From Gammaproteobacteria bacterium RIFCSPHIGHO2_12_FULL_63_22 (GTDB taxonomy: Bacteria > Pseudomonadota > Gammaproteobacteria > Xanthomonadales > Xanthomonadaceae): a stretch of 64,000 bases of DNA. Of this stretch, positions 11,314-25,153 are shown one piece after another. Numbering within the stretch: position 1 is the stretch's first letter; every line of letters starts with the position of its first letter. The stretch spans positions 311,182 through 375,181 of the forward strand of contig MGYJ01000061.1 in assembly GCA_001801685.1 (NCBI GenBank), in the 5' to 3' direction. Below the pieces are notes generated by a model. That model did not search any database. It was not told the DNA's origin and was given only the letters and a program-made list of their open reading frames with translations. A program made the position numbers and the translations under genes.

Positions 11314-11727
11314 ATGGAGTCGGAAGACCTTCGAAAGGTCGGCCTGAAGGTCACCCATCCCCGGACCCGCATCCTGGAGCTTCTGGAAACCTCGGGTGTA
11401 CGCCATCTCAGCGCGGAAGACATCTATCGCCGGCTGATATCCAGTGGTGAGGACATCGGCCTGGCCACGGTTTACCGGGTGCTGACCCAGTTCGAGTCCG
11501 CTGGGCTGGTCCTGAAGCACAATTTCGAGGGCGGCACGGCCGTGTACGAGCTCGACCACGGGCAGCACCACGACCATATGGTGGACCTGGAATCGGGCAA
11601 GGTGATCGAGTTCACCAGCCCTGAGATCGAGTTGTTGCAGAAGCAGATTGCCGACCGCCATGGCTATGTGATCGAGGAGCACAGCCTGGTTCTGTACGTG
11701 CGGCCGAAGCCCAAGCGCCAGGCCTGA
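11314..11727 (+). CDS. fur: Ferric uptake regulator Fur
   Basis: The 137-residue protein has a winged-helix DNA-binding half (LKVTHPRTRILELLE, LATVYRVLTQFESAG) and a metal-binding dimerization half (HHDHMVDLESGKVIEF, IEEHSLVLYV). With Fe(II) it would repress iron-uptake genes such as the TonB receptor upstream. It lacks the CxxC pair that holds structural zinc in many Fur proteins; this is also the case in Xanthomonas-type Fur. Start 11314 has GGAGGGG about 8 bases ahead; an in-frame ATG at 11299 has no such site. Confidence 0.95.
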   Translation: MESEDLRKVGLKVTHPRTRILELLETSGVRHLSAEDIYRRLISSGEDIGLATVYRVLTQFESAGLVLKHNFEGGTAVYELDHGQHHDHMVDLESGKVIEFTSPEIELLQKQIADRHGYVIEEHSLVLYVRPKPKRQA

Positions 11728-11750
11728 CAAGCGCCAGGCCGAAATATGTT

Positions 11751-13424
11751 TCAGCGCGGTTGCGCGCCCGCCAGCATGCGTTTTGCGTTGGCGCGGCTTT
11801 CACGCGTGATGTCCACGCCGCCCAGCATGCGGGCGAGTTCTTCCACGCGATCGGGCTCCGACAGGCGATTGACTGCGCTGTGCGTGGCGCTGCCCGTGAC
11901 CGCCTTGCTGACCCGGAAATGGTGATGCCCCTGCGCCGCCACCTGGGGCAGGTGGGTCACGCACAAGACTTGCCGTTGCAGGCCGAGGGCGCGGAGTTTC
12001 TGACCGACCACCTCGGCAACGGCGCCGCCGATGCCGCTGTCCACTTCGTCGAATACCATCGTTGGCACCGAGTCCAACCCCAGGGCCGCGACTTCTATCG
12101 CCAGGCTGATCCGTGCGAGTTCGCCGCCGGAAGCTACCTTTCGCAGGGCCCGGGGCGGTTGCCCCGGATTGGCGGATACCAGGAACTCGCAGCGCTCAGC
12201 GCCGCCGGGATTGGGCCTGTCACCTTCATTCGCGGGCAGCTCGACGGTGAAGACGCCGCCGGCCATTCCGAGCTCGGCCATCAGTCCGCTGACGGCGCCG
12301 GACAGCCGATCGGCCGCCAGGCGTCGTGACTGGCTCAGATCCGAGGCCGATCGGGCCCATGCTGCCGCTGCGTCGCTTCGTTCCTTCACGAGCCGTTCGG
12401 TGCTCTCCCCCAGTCCGCCTAGTTTTTCGAGCTCGGCCACCAGGCGGCCATGCACGCCAGCGAGTTCCGGGAGGGGCGCCCTGTGCTTGCGGGAGAGCTC
12501 ATGCAGTCGCGTCAAGCGCGATTCCAGTTCATCCAGGTGGCTGGGATCGAGCTCCAGTTCATCGCGCCAGCGTTCGAGCAAGGAGGCTGCCTCGTCCAGC
12601 TGGATCTGCGCCGAATCCACGAGGGCAGCCACTTCCGCCAGGCGTGGCTCGTGTTCGAGCTGTCGCGCCACCTCGGCATTGATCTGGCGCAGGTTCCGCG
12701 CCACGCCAACGCCATCCTCGCCCGACAGCCTGGCCAGCGCCGAGTCATAGGCGGCCAGCAAACCAGCGGCGTGGGTCTGTCGGCGATGCGAAGCCAGGAG
12801 GGTTTCGATGCCGGCAGGATCGAGAGATTCGCGTGCCAGTTCCGATACCTGGTGTTGCAGGTAATCGATGCGGTCGTCCACGGCGCCGGCGCGCGAGAGT
12901 TCGGCCAGTTCGCGGTCGATCACTGCCCATCGGCGCGCCAGGCTGCGGACCTGCGCCAGAACCGGGTCGTGCTGGCCGAAGGCATCGATCAGTTCCATCT
13001 GGTGGTTTCGTTCCAGCAGGGCCTGGTGCTCGTGCTGGCCATGGATTTCCACCAGCATCGATCCCAGTTCAGCCAGCTGGGACAGCGTGGCGGGTCGGCC
13101 GTTGATCCATGCGCGGGACCCGCCATCGGCACGGATGACCCGCCGCAATTGGCAGGTATCGCCGTCGTCGAGCTCGTTTTCGCGCAGCCAGTCCGCGGCC
13201 TGGGGCGAATCGAGGAGGTGGAATTCGGCAGCCAATTCGGCCCGCTCGGCGCCGTGGCGGACCACCCCGGTGTCGGCCCGCGCGCCGGTCAGGGACAGCA
13301 GGGCGCCTACCAGCAACGACTTTCCTGCGCCGGTTTCGCCCGACACGACGGTCAGCCCGCCTTCGAAGGCGAGTTCTGCAGCGCTGACGACGGCGAAGTC
13401 GCGGAGGGTGAGGTGACGAAGCAT
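11751..13424 (-). CDS. recN: DNA repair protein RecN
   Basis: RecN is an SMC-like ATPase that acts at double-strand breaks. The 557 residues include Walker A (GETGAGKS near residue 30), a heptad-rich coiled-coil middle from about 150 to 370, and the C-terminal ATPase half with the signature ASGGELARISLA, Walker B MVFDEVDSGIGG and CVTHLPQVAAQGHHHF. All catalytic motifs are present and the length is normal (E. coli 553). It converges on fur with 23 bases between them. No clear LexA box was seen in the 127 bases up to hrcA. Confidence 0.96.
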   Translation of the reverse strand: MLRHLTLRDFAVVSAAELAFEGGLTVVSGETGAGKSLLVGALLSLTGARADTGVVRHGAERAELAAEFHLLDSPQAADWLRENELDDGDTCQLRRVIRADGGSRAWINGRPATLSQLAELGSMLVEIHGQHEHQALLERNHQMELIDAFGQHDPVLAQVRSLARRWAVIDRELAELSRAGAVDDRIDYLQHQVSELARESLDPAGIETLLASHRRQTHAAGLLAAYDSALARLSGEDGVGVARNLRQINAEVARQLEHEPRLAEVAALVDSAQIQLDEAASLLERWRDELELDPSHLDELESRLTRLHELSRKHRAPLPELAGVHGRLVAELEKLGGLGESTERLVKERSDAAAAWARSASDLSQSRRLAADRLSGAVSGLMAELGMAGGVFTVELPANEGDRPNPGGAERCEFLVSANPGQPPRALRKVASGGELARISLAIEVAALGLDSVPTMVFDEVDSGIGGAVAEVVGQKLRALGLQRQVLCVTHLPQVAAQGHHHFRVSKAVTGSATHSAVNRLSEPDRVEELARMLGGVDITRESRANAKRMLAGAQPR

Positions 13425-13551
13425 GTGCGGTGATTTTGCCTGAAACCGGAGCGGATTCGTTCAGCGGGTTTCGCCGGATGGTGTCGGAAATGCTTGCAAG
13501 AAACCCGATAGCCGCTTGCGCCGCCGGGCCGTCGGCCTTATCTATGGTGGC

Positions 13552-14592
13552 ATGAGCAGCAACCTCGACCTTCGCTCGCGCAGCCTGCTGCGCACGCTGA
13601 TCGCACAGCATATCCGCGACGGCGAGCCCGTCGGAAGCCGCACGCTTGCGCGGCAGTCGGGCCTGGACGTGAGTCCCGCGACCATCCGCAACATCATGGC
13701 CGACCTCGAGGAAATCGGATTGCTGTCCGCCCCGCATACCTCGGCCGGCCGGATACCGACGGCCCAGGGCTATCGGGTATTCGTCGATTCCCTGTTGCAG
13801 ATGCAGCCCTTGCCCGAGCCTGAGATTGCACTGCTGCGCAGCCAGATGTCCCCGGGCTCGGGGACCCAGGCGCTACTGTCGAATGCCTCTGAATTGCTGT
13901 CGGCGATGAGCCAGTTCGTGGGCGTGGTCACGGTGCCGCAACGCGCGCAGTTCGCGTTCCGGATGATCGACTTCGTGCCGATCGACGGTAACCGATTACT
14001 GGTCATCCTGGTATTCACCGACAACGAAGTGCAGAACCGGATCATCACCACGCGGCGCTCGTATTCGGCCAGCGAACTCGAGCAGACCGCCAACTACCTC
14101 AACACCCATTTCGCTGGTCGGCCCCTGTCCGATATCCGGACCAGCCTGGTGCGTGAACTGCGCGACACGCGATCGGAAATGGAGCGCGTGCTGACGGCCG
14201 CGGTCGAGATATCGGAGCAGGCGCTGGACGCCGATGGCGAAGACATGGTGCTGAGCGGCCAGACCCGCCTGATGGGCCTGCAGGGCATGTCGGACATGGA
14301 CCGGCTGCGCGAATTGTTCGAAGCGTTCTCGCGCAAGCGGGAAATCCTGGCCTTGCTGGAGCGTTGCACCCAGGCGCCCGGCGTGCGCGTCTTTATCGGC
14401 AAGGAAAGCGGACTGGCGCCGCTGGACGGCTACACCCTCATCACCGCGCCCTACGCCAGCCATGGCAAGACCCTGGGCGTGCTGGGCGTTATCGGCCCCA
14501 CCCGCATGGCCTACGACCGGGTCATTCCCATCGTGCAGACCACCGCCAACCTGCTGGGCGAGGCCTTGAATCCCGAGTCCACGGCCCCATAA
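13552..14592 (+). CDS. hrcA: Heat-inducible transcription repressor HrcA
   Basis: HrcA is a winged-helix repressor that binds CIRCE operators on chaperone operons. The 346-residue protein opens with the HTH part (LRTLIAQHIRDGEPVGSRTL, VSPATIRNIMADLEEIGLL, TSAGRIPTAQGYR), followed by a GAF-like domain and the C-terminal VLGVIGPTRMAYDRVIP. The start at 13552 gives MSSNLDLRSRSLL, typical for the family. It leads the grpE-dnaK-dnaJ cluster. I see no CIRCE (TTAGCACTC-N9-GAGTGCTAA) in front of hrcA, grpE or dnaK, so its target may be groESL elsewhere. Confidence 0.95.
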   Translation: MSSNLDLRSRSLLRTLIAQHIRDGEPVGSRTLARQSGLDVSPATIRNIMADLEEIGLLSAPHTSAGRIPTAQGYRVFVDSLLQMQPLPEPEIALLRSQMSPGSGTQALLSNASELLSAMSQFVGVVTVPQRAQFAFRMIDFVPIDGNRLLVILVFTDNEVQNRIITTRRSYSASELEQTANYLNTHFAGRPLSDIRTSLVRELRDTRSEMERVLTAAVEISEQALDADGEDMVLSGQTRLMGLQGMSDMDRLRELFEAFSRKREILALLERCTQAPGVRVFIGKESGLAPLDGYTLITAPYASHGKTLGVLGVIGPTRMAYDRVIPIVQTTANLLGEALNPESTAP

Positions 14593-14634
14593 GGGCGGCA
14601 TGCCCCGTGCAAGGGGCGGAAAGGGAAGCCAAGC

Positions 14635-15162
14635 ATGCAGCATGAAAATCCGGCGTCCGGAACGGACGAGTGGGCCGCGTCGGCCCCGGCAAATGAAGTC
14701 GAAGCCCTGTTGGGTGAAGTGGATCAGCTTCGGGCAACCGTCGTCGCGCTGAAGGACGAGACCTTGCGCGAGCGCGCGGAACTCGACAACCAGCGCAAGC
14801 GACTGGCCCGCGACGTGGACATGGCGCGCAAGTTTGCCAATGAACGCCTGCTGTCGGAACTGCTGCCGGTACTCGACAGCCTCGATGCCGGACTGGCTAC
14901 CACCGGCGACGACGCCAGCGCGCTGCGCGCCGGCCTCGAACTGACCCTGAAGCAATTGCTGAAAGTTGCCGGGGACAACGGCCTGGCCGTGGTCAACCCG
15001 GTGGGCGAAGTCTTCAACCCCGACCTGCACCAGGCCATCAGCCAGGCCGATCCCGCCGGCGCCGAACCGGGCACGGTGCTGCAGGTATTCCAGAAGGGCT
15101 ATCTGTTGAACGACCGACTGTTGCGTCCGGCCCTGGTGGTCGTGGCAAGACACGACGATTGA
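14635..15162 (+). CDS. grpE: Nucleotide exchange factor GrpE
   Basis: GrpE releases ADP from DnaK. The 175 residues consist of a disordered acidic start, a long helix ([40 protein letters not shown]) and the small beta domain with [16 protein letters not shown] and the ending [17 protein letters not shown]. Start ATG 14635 is preceded by AAAGGGAAG. A GC-rich hairpin (GCCCC/GGGGC) lies between hrcA and grpE but has no T-run. Confidence 0.96.
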   Translation: MQHENPASGTDEWAASAPANEVEALLGEVDQLRATVVALKDETLRERAELDNQRKRLARDVDMARKFANERLLSELLPVLDSLDAGLATTGDDASALRAGLELTLKQLLKVAGDNGLAVVNPVGEVFNPDLHQAISQADPAGAEPGTVLQVFQKGYLLNDRLLRPALVVVARHDD

Positions 15163-15172
15163 ACAATCCACA

Positions 15173-15202
15173 CTTGAAAACTGTGTGAAGACCTCCAGAT
15201 AA
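15173..15202 (+). promoter_or_regulatory. Sigma-32 (RpoH) type promoter of dnaK
   Basis: CTTGAAA (15173-15179) matches the sigma-32 -35 consensus exactly. After a 15-base spacer comes CCAGATAA, a fair match to CCCCATNT. The predicted transcript starts near 15209, about 54 bases before the dnaK ATG. It lies wholly in the grpE-dnaK gap, so dnaK can be heat-induced apart from hrcA-grpE. Confidence 0.65.
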
Positions 15203-15262
15203 GGCACAGGCATTTATTCGCGGACCGGCACCACCGGCCGCCAGCAAAAAAGGAAACGACAC

Positions 15263-17185
15263 ATGGGCAAGATCATCGGCATCGACCTGGGTACCACCAA
15301 CAGCTGCGTGGCAGTGATGGAAGGCGGCAACGCCAAGGTCATCGAAAACTCCGAGGGCGATCGCACCACGCCGTCCATCGTCGCCTTCACCAAGGACGGC
15401 GAAGTGATCGTGGGCGCGTCGGCCAAGCGCCAGGGCGTGACCAATCCGAAGAACACCTTCTACGCCGTGAAGCGCCTCATCGGCCGCAAGTTCACCGACG
15501 CGGAAGTCAAGAAGGACCTCGACCTGGTCCCGTACGGCATCACCGCGCACGACAATGGCGACGCCTGGGTACAGACCAGCGACAGCCGCAAGATGGCGCC
15601 GCAGGAAATTTCCGCGCGCGTGCTCGAGAAAATGAAGAAGACCGCCGAAGCCTACCTGGGCGAAACGGTTACCGAAGCGGTCATCACCGTGCCGGCCTAC
15701 TTCAACGACAGCCAGCGCCAGGCGACCAAGGACGCGGGCCGCATCGCCGGTCTCGACGTCAAGCGCATCATCAACGAGCCGACCGCGGCGGCCCTGGCCT
15801 ATGGCATGGACAAGAAGGGCGGCGACCGCAAGATTGCCGTGTATGACCTCGGCGGCGGCACCTTCGACGTGTCCATCATCGAGATCGCGACCATCGACGG
15901 CGAAAGCCAGTTCGAAGTGCTCGCCACCAATGGCGACACCTTCCTGGGCGGCGAAGATTTCGACAAGCGCGTCATCGACTTCCTGGTGGAAGAATTCCAG
16001 AAGGAGCAGGGCATCGACCTGCGCAAGGACCCGCTGGCCCTGCAGCGCCTGAAGGATGCGGCCGAGCGCGCCAAGATCGAACTGTCCAGCTCGCAGCAGA
16101 CCGACGTGAACCTGCCTTACGTGACGGCCGATGCCTCGGGCCCGAAGCACCTCAGCATCAAGCTGACCCGTGCCAAGCTCGAGTCGCTGGTCGAGGAACT
16201 GGTGAAGAAGACGATCGAGCCCTGCCGCATCGCCATGAAGGATGCCGGTGTCAGCAACAGCGACATCAGCGACGTGATCCTGGTCGGCGGCCAGACCCGC
16301 ATGCCGCGCGTCAAGGCAGCCGTCACCGAATTCTTCGGCAAGGAACCGCGCCAGGACGTCAATCCGGATGAAGCCGTCGCCATCGGCGCCGCGATCCAGG
16401 GCGGCGTGCTCGCCGGCACCGTCAAGGACGTGCTGCTGCTCGACGTGACCCCGCTGTCGCTGGGCATCGAAACCCTGGGCGGCGTGTTCACCAAGATCAT
16501 CGAAAAGAACACCACCATCCCGACCAAGGCCTCGCAGACTTTCTCCACCGCCGAAGACAACCAGAGCGCGGTTACCGTGCACGTGTTGCAAGGCGAGCGC
16601 GAGCAGGCCCGCTACAACAAGTCGCTGGCCAAGTTCGACCTGACCGGCATCGATTCCGCGCCGCGCGGCATGCCGCAGGTGGAAGTGGCCTTCGACATCG
16701 ACGCCAACGGCATCCTGCACGTGACGGCCAAGGACAAGAAGACCGGCAAGGAACAGCGCATCGAGATCAAGGCAGGTTCGGGCTTGAGCGAGGAAGAGAT
16801 CCAGCAGATGGTCCGCGACGCCGAAGCCAATCGTGAGGAAGACAAGAAGTTCCACGATCTGGTTACTGCACGAAACGCGGCCGACGGCCTGATCCACGCG
16901 ACCCGTACCGCGATCAAGGAACACGGTTCCAAGATTCCGGGCGAGCAGCTGGGCGGCATCGAAACCGCATTGTCGGATCTTGAAACCGCCATGAAGGGCG
17001 ACGACAAGGCGCAGATCGAAGCCAAGACGAATGCCTTGCAGCAGGTTGCGCAGTCGCTGTACGCGGCAGCGTCGGCCGGCCCGGATGCGGGTGGCGATGA
17101 TGCTGGCCAGGGCGGCTCCAAGGCCCAGGCCGAGGACGTGGTGGATGCCGAATTCACGGAAGTGAAAGACGGCGACCAGAAGTAA
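15263..17185 (+). CDS. dnaK: Chaperone DnaK (Hsp70)
   Basis: The 640-residue Hsp70 shows the phosphate loops [14 protein letters not shown] and [13 protein letters not shown], the hinge [12 protein letters not shown], and the linker [16 protein letters not shown] near residue 390, followed by the substrate-binding beta domain and helical lid. The C-terminal tail ends with the acidic [17 protein letters not shown], the usual EEVKD-like end. It works with DnaJ and GrpE, both encoded beside it. An AAGGAAACG ribosome site precedes the ATG. Confidence 0.98.
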   Translation: MGKIIGIDLGTTNSCVAVMEGGNAKVIENSEGDRTTPSIVAFTKDGEVIVGASAKRQGVTNPKNTFYAVKRLIGRKFTDAEVKKDLDLVPYGITAHDNGDAWVQTSDSRKMAPQEISARVLEKMKKTAEAYLGETVTEAVITVPAYFNDSQRQATKDAGRIAGLDVKRIINEPTAAALAYGMDKKGGDRKIAVYDLGGGTFDVSIIEIATIDGESQFEVLATNGDTFLGGEDFDKRVIDFLVEEFQKEQGIDLRKDPLALQRLKDAAERAKIELSSSQQTDVNLPYVTADASGPKHLSIKLTRAKLESLVEELVKKTIEPCRIAMKDAGVSNSDISDVILVGGQTRMPRVKAAVTEFFGKEPRQDVNPDEAVAIGAAIQGGVLAGTVKDVLLLDVTPLSLGIETLGGVFTKIIEKNTTIPTKASQTFSTAEDNQSAVTVHVLQGEREQARYNKSLAKFDLTGIDSAPRGMPQVEVAFDIDANGILHVTAKDKKTGKEQRIEIKAGSGLSEEEIQQMVRDAEANREEDKKFHDLVTARNAADGLIHATRTAIKEHGSKIPGEQLGGIETALSDLETAMKGDDKAQIEAKTNALQQVAQSLYAAASAGPDAGGDDAGQGGSKAQAEDVVDAEFTEVKDGDQK

Positions 17186-17192
17186 GCTTCAT

Positions 17193-17269
17193 CCCCCGAC
17201 CTTCGGGTTGGGGGAATGACTGCCCGCGTTGAACCGGCGATTCCGGTCTGCGCGGGCGGTTTGCTGTTT
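17193..17269 (+). terminator. Two tandem hairpins in the dnaK-dnaJ gap
   Basis: The first stem-loop has arms CCCCCGACC and GGTTGGGGG with a TTCG loop (17193-17214). The second has outer arms GCCCGCG and CGCGGGC (17222-17257) around an inner ACCGG/CCGGT pairing, followed by GGTTTGCTGTTT. Neither has a long U-run, so they may trim or attenuate rather than fully stop dnaK transcription into dnaJ. Confidence 0.55.
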
Positions 17270-17296
17270 GGGTAAGTGCTTTCAATTGGGGTCGGA

Positions 17297-18427
17297 ATGA
17301 GCAAGCGTGACTACTACGAAGTCCTGGGCGTATCGCGCACCGCGACCGAAGACGAATTGAAGAAGGCTTATCGCCGCCTGGCGATGAAGCATCATCCCGA
17401 CCGCAACAGCGAGGGTGACAAGGATTCCGAGGCGGCTTTCAAGGAAGCCAAGGAAGCCTACGAAGTGCTCAATGACGCGTCCAAGCGCCGCGCCTACGAC
17501 CAGCACGGCCATGCCGCGTTCGAACACGGCATGGGCGGCGGTGGTGGCGGTGGCCCCGGCTTCGGCAACGTCAACGACATCTTCGGCGACATCTTCGGCG
17601 ACATCTTCGGGGGTGGTCGCCAGCAAGGTCCGCGCCGCGGCGCCGACCTGCGCTACGTGATGGAACTCGATCTCGAAGAAGCCGTGTTCGGCGTCGAGAA
17701 ACAGATCGACATCCCGACCCTGGTCGCCTGCGAACCCTGCAAGGGCTCAGGCTCGGAAGACGGCAAGATCGAAACCTGCCGCACCTGCGCCGGTCGCGGC
17801 CAGGTACGCATGCAACGCGGCATTTTTTCCGTGCAGCAACCTTGCCCGCAATGCGCCGGCCGTGGCCAGACCATCGCCAAGCCGTGCAAGTCCTGCCGGG
17901 GCAATGGCCGCGTGCAGGATGAAAAGACGCTGCAGGTGAAGATTCCCGCCGGCGTGGACAATGGCGATCGCATCCGCCTGCAGGGCGAAGGCGAGGCGGG
18001 CCCCAGCGGCGCGCCGGCCGGTGACCTGTACGTTGAAGTGAACGTGCGTGAGCACAAGATTTTCCAGCGCGATGGCGACGACCTGTATTGCGAGGTGCCG
18101 ATCCGGTTCTCGCAGGCTGCGCTGGGTGCTGAAGTGGTGGTGCCCACGCTCGAGGGAGAGGCACTGATCAAAGTGCCGTTGGAGACCCAGACCGGCAAGC
18201 TTTTCCGCTTGCGCGGCAAGGGAGTCAAGTCGGTGCGTAGCCATGGGCACGGCGACTTGCTCTGCCGCGTCGTGGTCGAGACGCCCGTCAAACTCACCGC
18301 CAGGCAACGTGAATTGCTGAAGGACTTCGAAGACACGTTCCAGGGCGAGGACGGGGCGCGGCATTCGCCGCGGTCCACGGGCTTCCTGGACGGCGTCAAG
18401 TCCTTCTGGGATCGGATGACGTCTTGA
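17297..18427 (+). CDS. dnaJ: Chaperone DnaJ (Hsp40)
   Basis: The 376-residue type I Hsp40 has the J-domain ([20 protein letters not shown], with HPD at about residues 33-35), a Gly/Phe-rich linker containing the triple repeat of IFGD, and four zinc-finger repeats: [24 protein letters not shown] and CKSCRGNG. The substrate-binding C-terminal domain follows. It stimulates the DnaK ATPase. The start at 17297 gives the canonical [11 protein letters not shown]; upstream in-frame starts lack a ribosome site. Confidence 0.97.
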   Translation: MSKRDYYEVLGVSRTATEDELKKAYRRLAMKHHPDRNSEGDKDSEAAFKEAKEAYEVLNDASKRRAYDQHGHAAFEHGMGGGGGGGPGFGNVNDIFGDIFGDIFGGGRQQGPRRGADLRYVMELDLEEAVFGVEKQIDIPTLVACEPCKGSGSEDGKIETCRTCAGRGQVRMQRGIFSVQQPCPQCAGRGQTIAKPCKSCRGNGRVQDEKTLQVKIPAGVDNGDRIRLQGEGEAGPSGAPAGDLYVEVNVREHKIFQRDGDDLYCEVPIRFSQAALGAEVVVPTLEGEALIKVPLETQTGKLFRLRGKGVKSVRSHGHGDLLCRVVVETPVKLTARQRELLKDFEDTFQGEDGARHSPRSTGFLDGVKSFWDRMTS

Positions 18428-18495
18428 GGCCGGCGCGGGGACGGCCTGCGCCGAAGCACTGAAGTTCATCGCCAAGTCGGCGTAAGCTTGATCGG

Positions 18496-19221
18496 ATGAA
18501 CTCGACTCCGATTCGATTGTTGATCCACGGCGCCACGGGAAGAATGGGCAAGGCCCTGATCCGGTTGGCAGCGGCCGATGCCAGGCTCGTGGTGGTTGCG
18601 GCCGTGTCGAGGTCGGGCGAGCAACCGGCCGATGCGTCGGTTCCGTCATTCCGGGCCGACGCGATCGGCGACTGCCCCGCCTTCGATGTCGCAGTGGATT
18701 TCAGCCTGCCTGACGCCTTCGATCGCCTGCTTGACGCCTGTCGACAGCGCGGCGCGGCGTTGGTCAGCGGCACGACAGGCCTGGAAGGCCGCCAGCTCAT
18801 GCATCTGGCGGAAGCGTCGTCGGATATCCCGGTCCTGTGGGCTTCGAATTTCAGCCTGGGCGTCGTAGTGCTGCACGAATTGGTGAGGAAGGTGTCCGAA
18901 TCGCTGGCCGACTGGGCGGTCGAGATCACGGAGACCCACCACGTGCATAAACTGGATGCGCCATCGGGTACCGCGCTGACGCTCGGCCTGGCCGCCTCCG
19001 AGGCGAGCGGTCGCAAGCCTGCGATCGAGTCGATTCGGCAGGGAGAGGTCATCGGGGAGCACGTCGTTCGCTTTTCGGGCATGGGTGAGACGCTGGAACT
19101 CTCGCATCGCGCAAGCGATCGCGACATCTTCGCCCGGGGCGCACTCGAAGCGGCCCGCAGGCTGGCGCCGCAAGCGGCCGGACAGTTCAGCCTGGCGGAG
19201 CTGCTTGCCCTCGAGGGCTGA
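18496..19221 (+). CDS. dapB: 4-hydroxy-tetrahydrodipicolinate reductase
   Basis: DapB reduces 4-hydroxy-tetrahydrodipicolinate with NAD(P)H in the lysine/diaminopimelate pathway. The 241-residue protein has the Rossmann motif [11 protein letters not shown], the [11 protein letters not shown] segment, the catalytic His/Lys motif [16 protein letters not shown] and the [17 protein letters not shown] segment. It is short relative to E. coli DapB (273) because of a compact N-terminal domain, as in Xanthomonas. It lies in its usual place between dnaJ and carA. Confidence 0.95.
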   Translation: MNSTPIRLLIHGATGRMGKALIRLAAADARLVVVAAVSRSGEQPADASVPSFRADAIGDCPAFDVAVDFSLPDAFDRLLDACRQRGAALVSGTTGLEGRQLMHLAEASSDIPVLWASNFSLGVVVLHELVRKVSESLADWAVEITETHHVHKLDAPSGTALTLGLAASEASGRKPAIESIRQGEVIGEHVVRFSGMGETLELSHRASDRDIFARGALEAARRLAPQAAGQFSLAELLALEG

Positions 19222-19406
19222 TCGCCCGCGACTCGCTTCGCCGCGTCGGGACAGGCGGTTTTCTCCTCCCGTTTCCTTTTGGCCGCCATCAGGCTAAAAT
19301 TCTCGCTCGCCTGAACCCCTTTTTCGTATCGAACCCGGCCCTTGCCCGGTTCGCGGCCTGCCGCAGCCCGGTGGACCGAGGGTTTCACCCAGACAAGGCG
19401 AGCAAT

Positions 19407-20531
19407 GTGACCCAAACCGCCATCCTTGCACTCGAAGACGGCACCGTATTCGAGGGCATTTCCGCAGGCGCACCCGGACTTTCGGTCGGCGAGGTCGTTT
19501 TCAATACGGCCATCACCGGCTACCAGGAAATACTCACCGATCCCTCCTACGCGAGGCAGTTGGTGACTCTGACTTCCCCGCACATCGGCAATACCGGCTG
19601 CACGAGCCAGGACGACGAATCCAGCCAGGTTTTCGCCGCCGGCCTGATCGTGCGCGACGTGCCGCGCCGGCCGAGCAACTGGCGCAGCCAGGTCAGCTTG
19701 CCCGAGTGGCTGAAGGCACGCGGCGTGGTCGCCATTTCCGATATCGATACCCGCAGGCTGACTCGCCTGCTGCGTGATCGCGGCGCCCAGAATGGCGCGC
19801 TGATGGCTGGGGACATCGATACCGACAAGGCGATCGAGTGCGCCCGAAAGTTTCCGGGCCTCAAGGGCATGGATCTGGCCAAGGAGGTCTGCACCAAGGC
19901 GTCTTACGTCTGGACCGAAGGCCAGATCGACCTCGACAGCCAGCGGTTCGTGTCGGTGCCGTCGCGCTACCACGTGGTCGCCTACGATTTCGGCGTCAAG
20001 TACAACATCCTTCGCATGCTGGCCGAACGCGGCTGCAAGGTGACGGTCGTGCCGGCGCAAACGAGCGCCGCTGACGTTTTTGCAATGAAGCCCGACGGCG
20101 TGTTCCTGTCCAACGGACCGGGTGACCCGGCGCCCTGCGACTACGCGATCGCCGCCACCCGCGAATTCATTACGGCCGGCATTCCGTTGTTCGGCATCTG
20201 CCTGGGCCACCAGATCCTCGGCCTCGCGACCGGCGCGACCACGTCAAAGATGAAATTCGGCCACCATGGCGCGAACCATCCCGTCATCGACCTGGCCAGC
20301 GGACGGGTGATGATCACTTCGCAGAACCACGGCTTCGCAGTGGACGAAGACAGCTTGCCGGCGAACGTGCGCGTCACGCATCGATCCCTGTTCGACGGAT
20401 CCAACCAGGGCATCGCCTTGGCCGACTCACCAGCCTTCAGCTTCCAGGGTCACCCGGAAGCGAGCCCCGGGCCGCATGACGTTGCCGGGTTGTTCGATCA
20501 TTTCATCGCTTCGATGCAGTCCTCGTCCTGA
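19407..20531 (+). CDS. carA: Carbamoyl-phosphate synthase small subunit (glutaminase)
   Basis: CarA hydrolyses glutamine and channels ammonia to CarB. The GTG at 19407 gives [17 protein letters not shown], the expected N-terminus, and has AAGGCGAG ahead; an in-frame start at 19371 would add 12 unlikely residues. The 374-residue protein contains the class I amidotransferase triad: Cys in [14 protein letters not shown], and His and Glu in [14 protein letters not shown] -10-like TAAAAT is at 19295-19300, but no good -35 was found. Unlike many genomes, carB does not follow directly. Confidence 0.96.
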   Translation: MTQTAILALEDGTVFEGISAGAPGLSVGEVVFNTAITGYQEILTDPSYARQLVTLTSPHIGNTGCTSQDDESSQVFAAGLIVRDVPRRPSNWRSQVSLPEWLKARGVVAISDIDTRRLTRLLRDRGAQNGALMAGDIDTDKAIECARKFPGLKGMDLAKEVCTKASYVWTEGQIDLDSQRFVSVPSRYHVVAYDFGVKYNILRMLAERGCKVTVVPAQTSAADVFAMKPDGVFLSNGPGDPAPCDYAIAATREFITAGIPLFGICLGHQILGLATGATTSKMKFGHHGANHPVIDLASGRVMITSQNHGFAVDEDSLPANVRVTHRSLFDGSNQGIALADSPAFSFQGHPEASPGPHDVAGLFDHFIASMQSSS

Positions 20532-20556
20532 GCGATGGACAACCAGGGGAAACCGG

Positions 20557-21910
20557 ATGGCAGGCGTCATGAGGACCAAGTCGAAGCAACCGATCACCGT
20601 GTTCTCCGGCCTGGTGTGGGTGCTCACGCGGATCGGCCTGCCTTTGTTGTTGCTGTACGGACTTCTTTGGTGGCGCGCCGATGCCGCCATCGAGAAGCAA
20701 CTCGACCGTATGCGTGCCGTCGTCAACGTGCAGCGAAGCGGCACCATCCTCGGGCTCAATGGCGATGTTGGAATTCGAAACGTCCGGATGACGCCGGTCG
20801 ATGGAACGCCGCTGGGCGGCCTGACCGTGCGCGCCAAGCGCGCGGTCATCCAGACTCCCGGCCTGTGGTGGTTGGTCCGCGCCAGCCTGTTCGGCGTGCC
20901 GAAGGAGATTCCGTCGCGCATCGGTTTCCGACTTGACGACGCCAGCATCGACGGCGATCCGGAGGTCCTCAACAAGGCGATCATCGGCGGACATGTCGTA
21001 TTCCCGTTCGACCTGGCCGGTTGCGATACGCCCTTGTCGATCGAAGTGTTGCGGGCGCTGGGCAGCGACAACGGCAATTCAAGTTTCCAGGCAACGCTCA
21101 CCCATCCTTCCTCGAAGCTGCTTCGCTGGGATATATCCGCTGATTCACCGGGGATGGTGAAGGTGGCTGGCGAGATGGAGATGGAGATTGGCGCTGATGG
21201 TGAAATGGCGCGCCGGTTCGCAGCGGCTTCGTTCAAGGGTTTCCAGGTCGTCTACACGGACCTGGGTTTTGCCGCGAACCGCAACAGTTACTGCCAGAAG
21301 CGCACCGGCCTTGATGCAGAGACCTTCGCCGCGCGTCACGTGGAAGCTGCCAGCCGCAGTTTTGCAGAGCACGGCGTCAAGCCCGGGGCGGCGCTGACGC
21401 AGGCCTATGCCGGGTTCTCACGCAATGGCGGCACGCTGACCATCGCCGCGCGCCCGCAAGCACCGGTTCCCCTGGTTGGGCTCGCGGGAGTCAACCTCGA
21501 GAACGCGTCGTTCCTGCTGCACACCACCGTGCGCCACAATGACCTCGCGCCTGGCGCGATGACCTTCCTGCCGATCGATGGTTACGTGCCCACCGCAACA
21601 CCTGCAAATTTTTCCGGAAGGGATGTTCCCGTGTCGGGCACGCGCGATGCCAGCATCAGTGCCCCGCGCGTGGCAATCGGCACGGAAATCCCGTATGCCG
21701 ATCTCGGTGCGTATGTGGGTGACGAGGTTGAAGTCACCACCAACATGAACAGCAAGAGGCGCGGCACCCTGCAGGGCAAGAGCCTGATGGGCGTCAGCCT
21801 GAAGGCGCCAGCAGCCGAAGGCGGCTACAGCTTGAGTATTCCGAAGTACACCATCGTCAACGTCGTGCTGGTCGGATCGTCCGTGCCCGCCACCGACCCA
21901 GGTAGCCAAA

Positions 21911-21927
<17 letters not shown>
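20557..21927 (+). CDS. One-pass membrane protein of unknown function between carA and carB
   Basis: I do not recognise this 456-residue protein. The start at 20557 has AGGGGA about 6 bases upstream. A basic N-terminus (MRTKSK) is followed by one hydrophobic segment at about residues 16-37, then some 410 residues that would lie in the periplasm. The middle part contains a Cys in LAGCDTPL and another in [10 protein letters not shown]. The last 70 residues ([33 protein letters not shown]) look like a small beta-barrel resembling an Sm/SH3-like fold, but this is a visual guess. It overlaps carB by 17 bases, so it is translated from the car transcript. A role in envelope homeostasis is possible but not shown. 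Confidence 0.7.

Positions 21928-25149
<3,222 letters not shown>

Positions 25150-25153
<4 letters not shown>

Noticed and set aside
13493..13543. Sigma-32 promoter for hrcA
   Set aside because: CTTGCAA and CCTTATCT-like parts exist, but spacing and distance to the ATG do not give a convincing promoter.
13425..15262. CIRCE operator in the hrcA-grpE-dnaK region
   Set aside because: No TTAGCACTC-N9-GAGTGCTAA or close variant could be seen.
15038..16924. Long antisense frame opposite dnaK (628 residues)
   Set aside because: Complementary to the conserved dnaK gene, with repetitive low-complexity translation and no start context.
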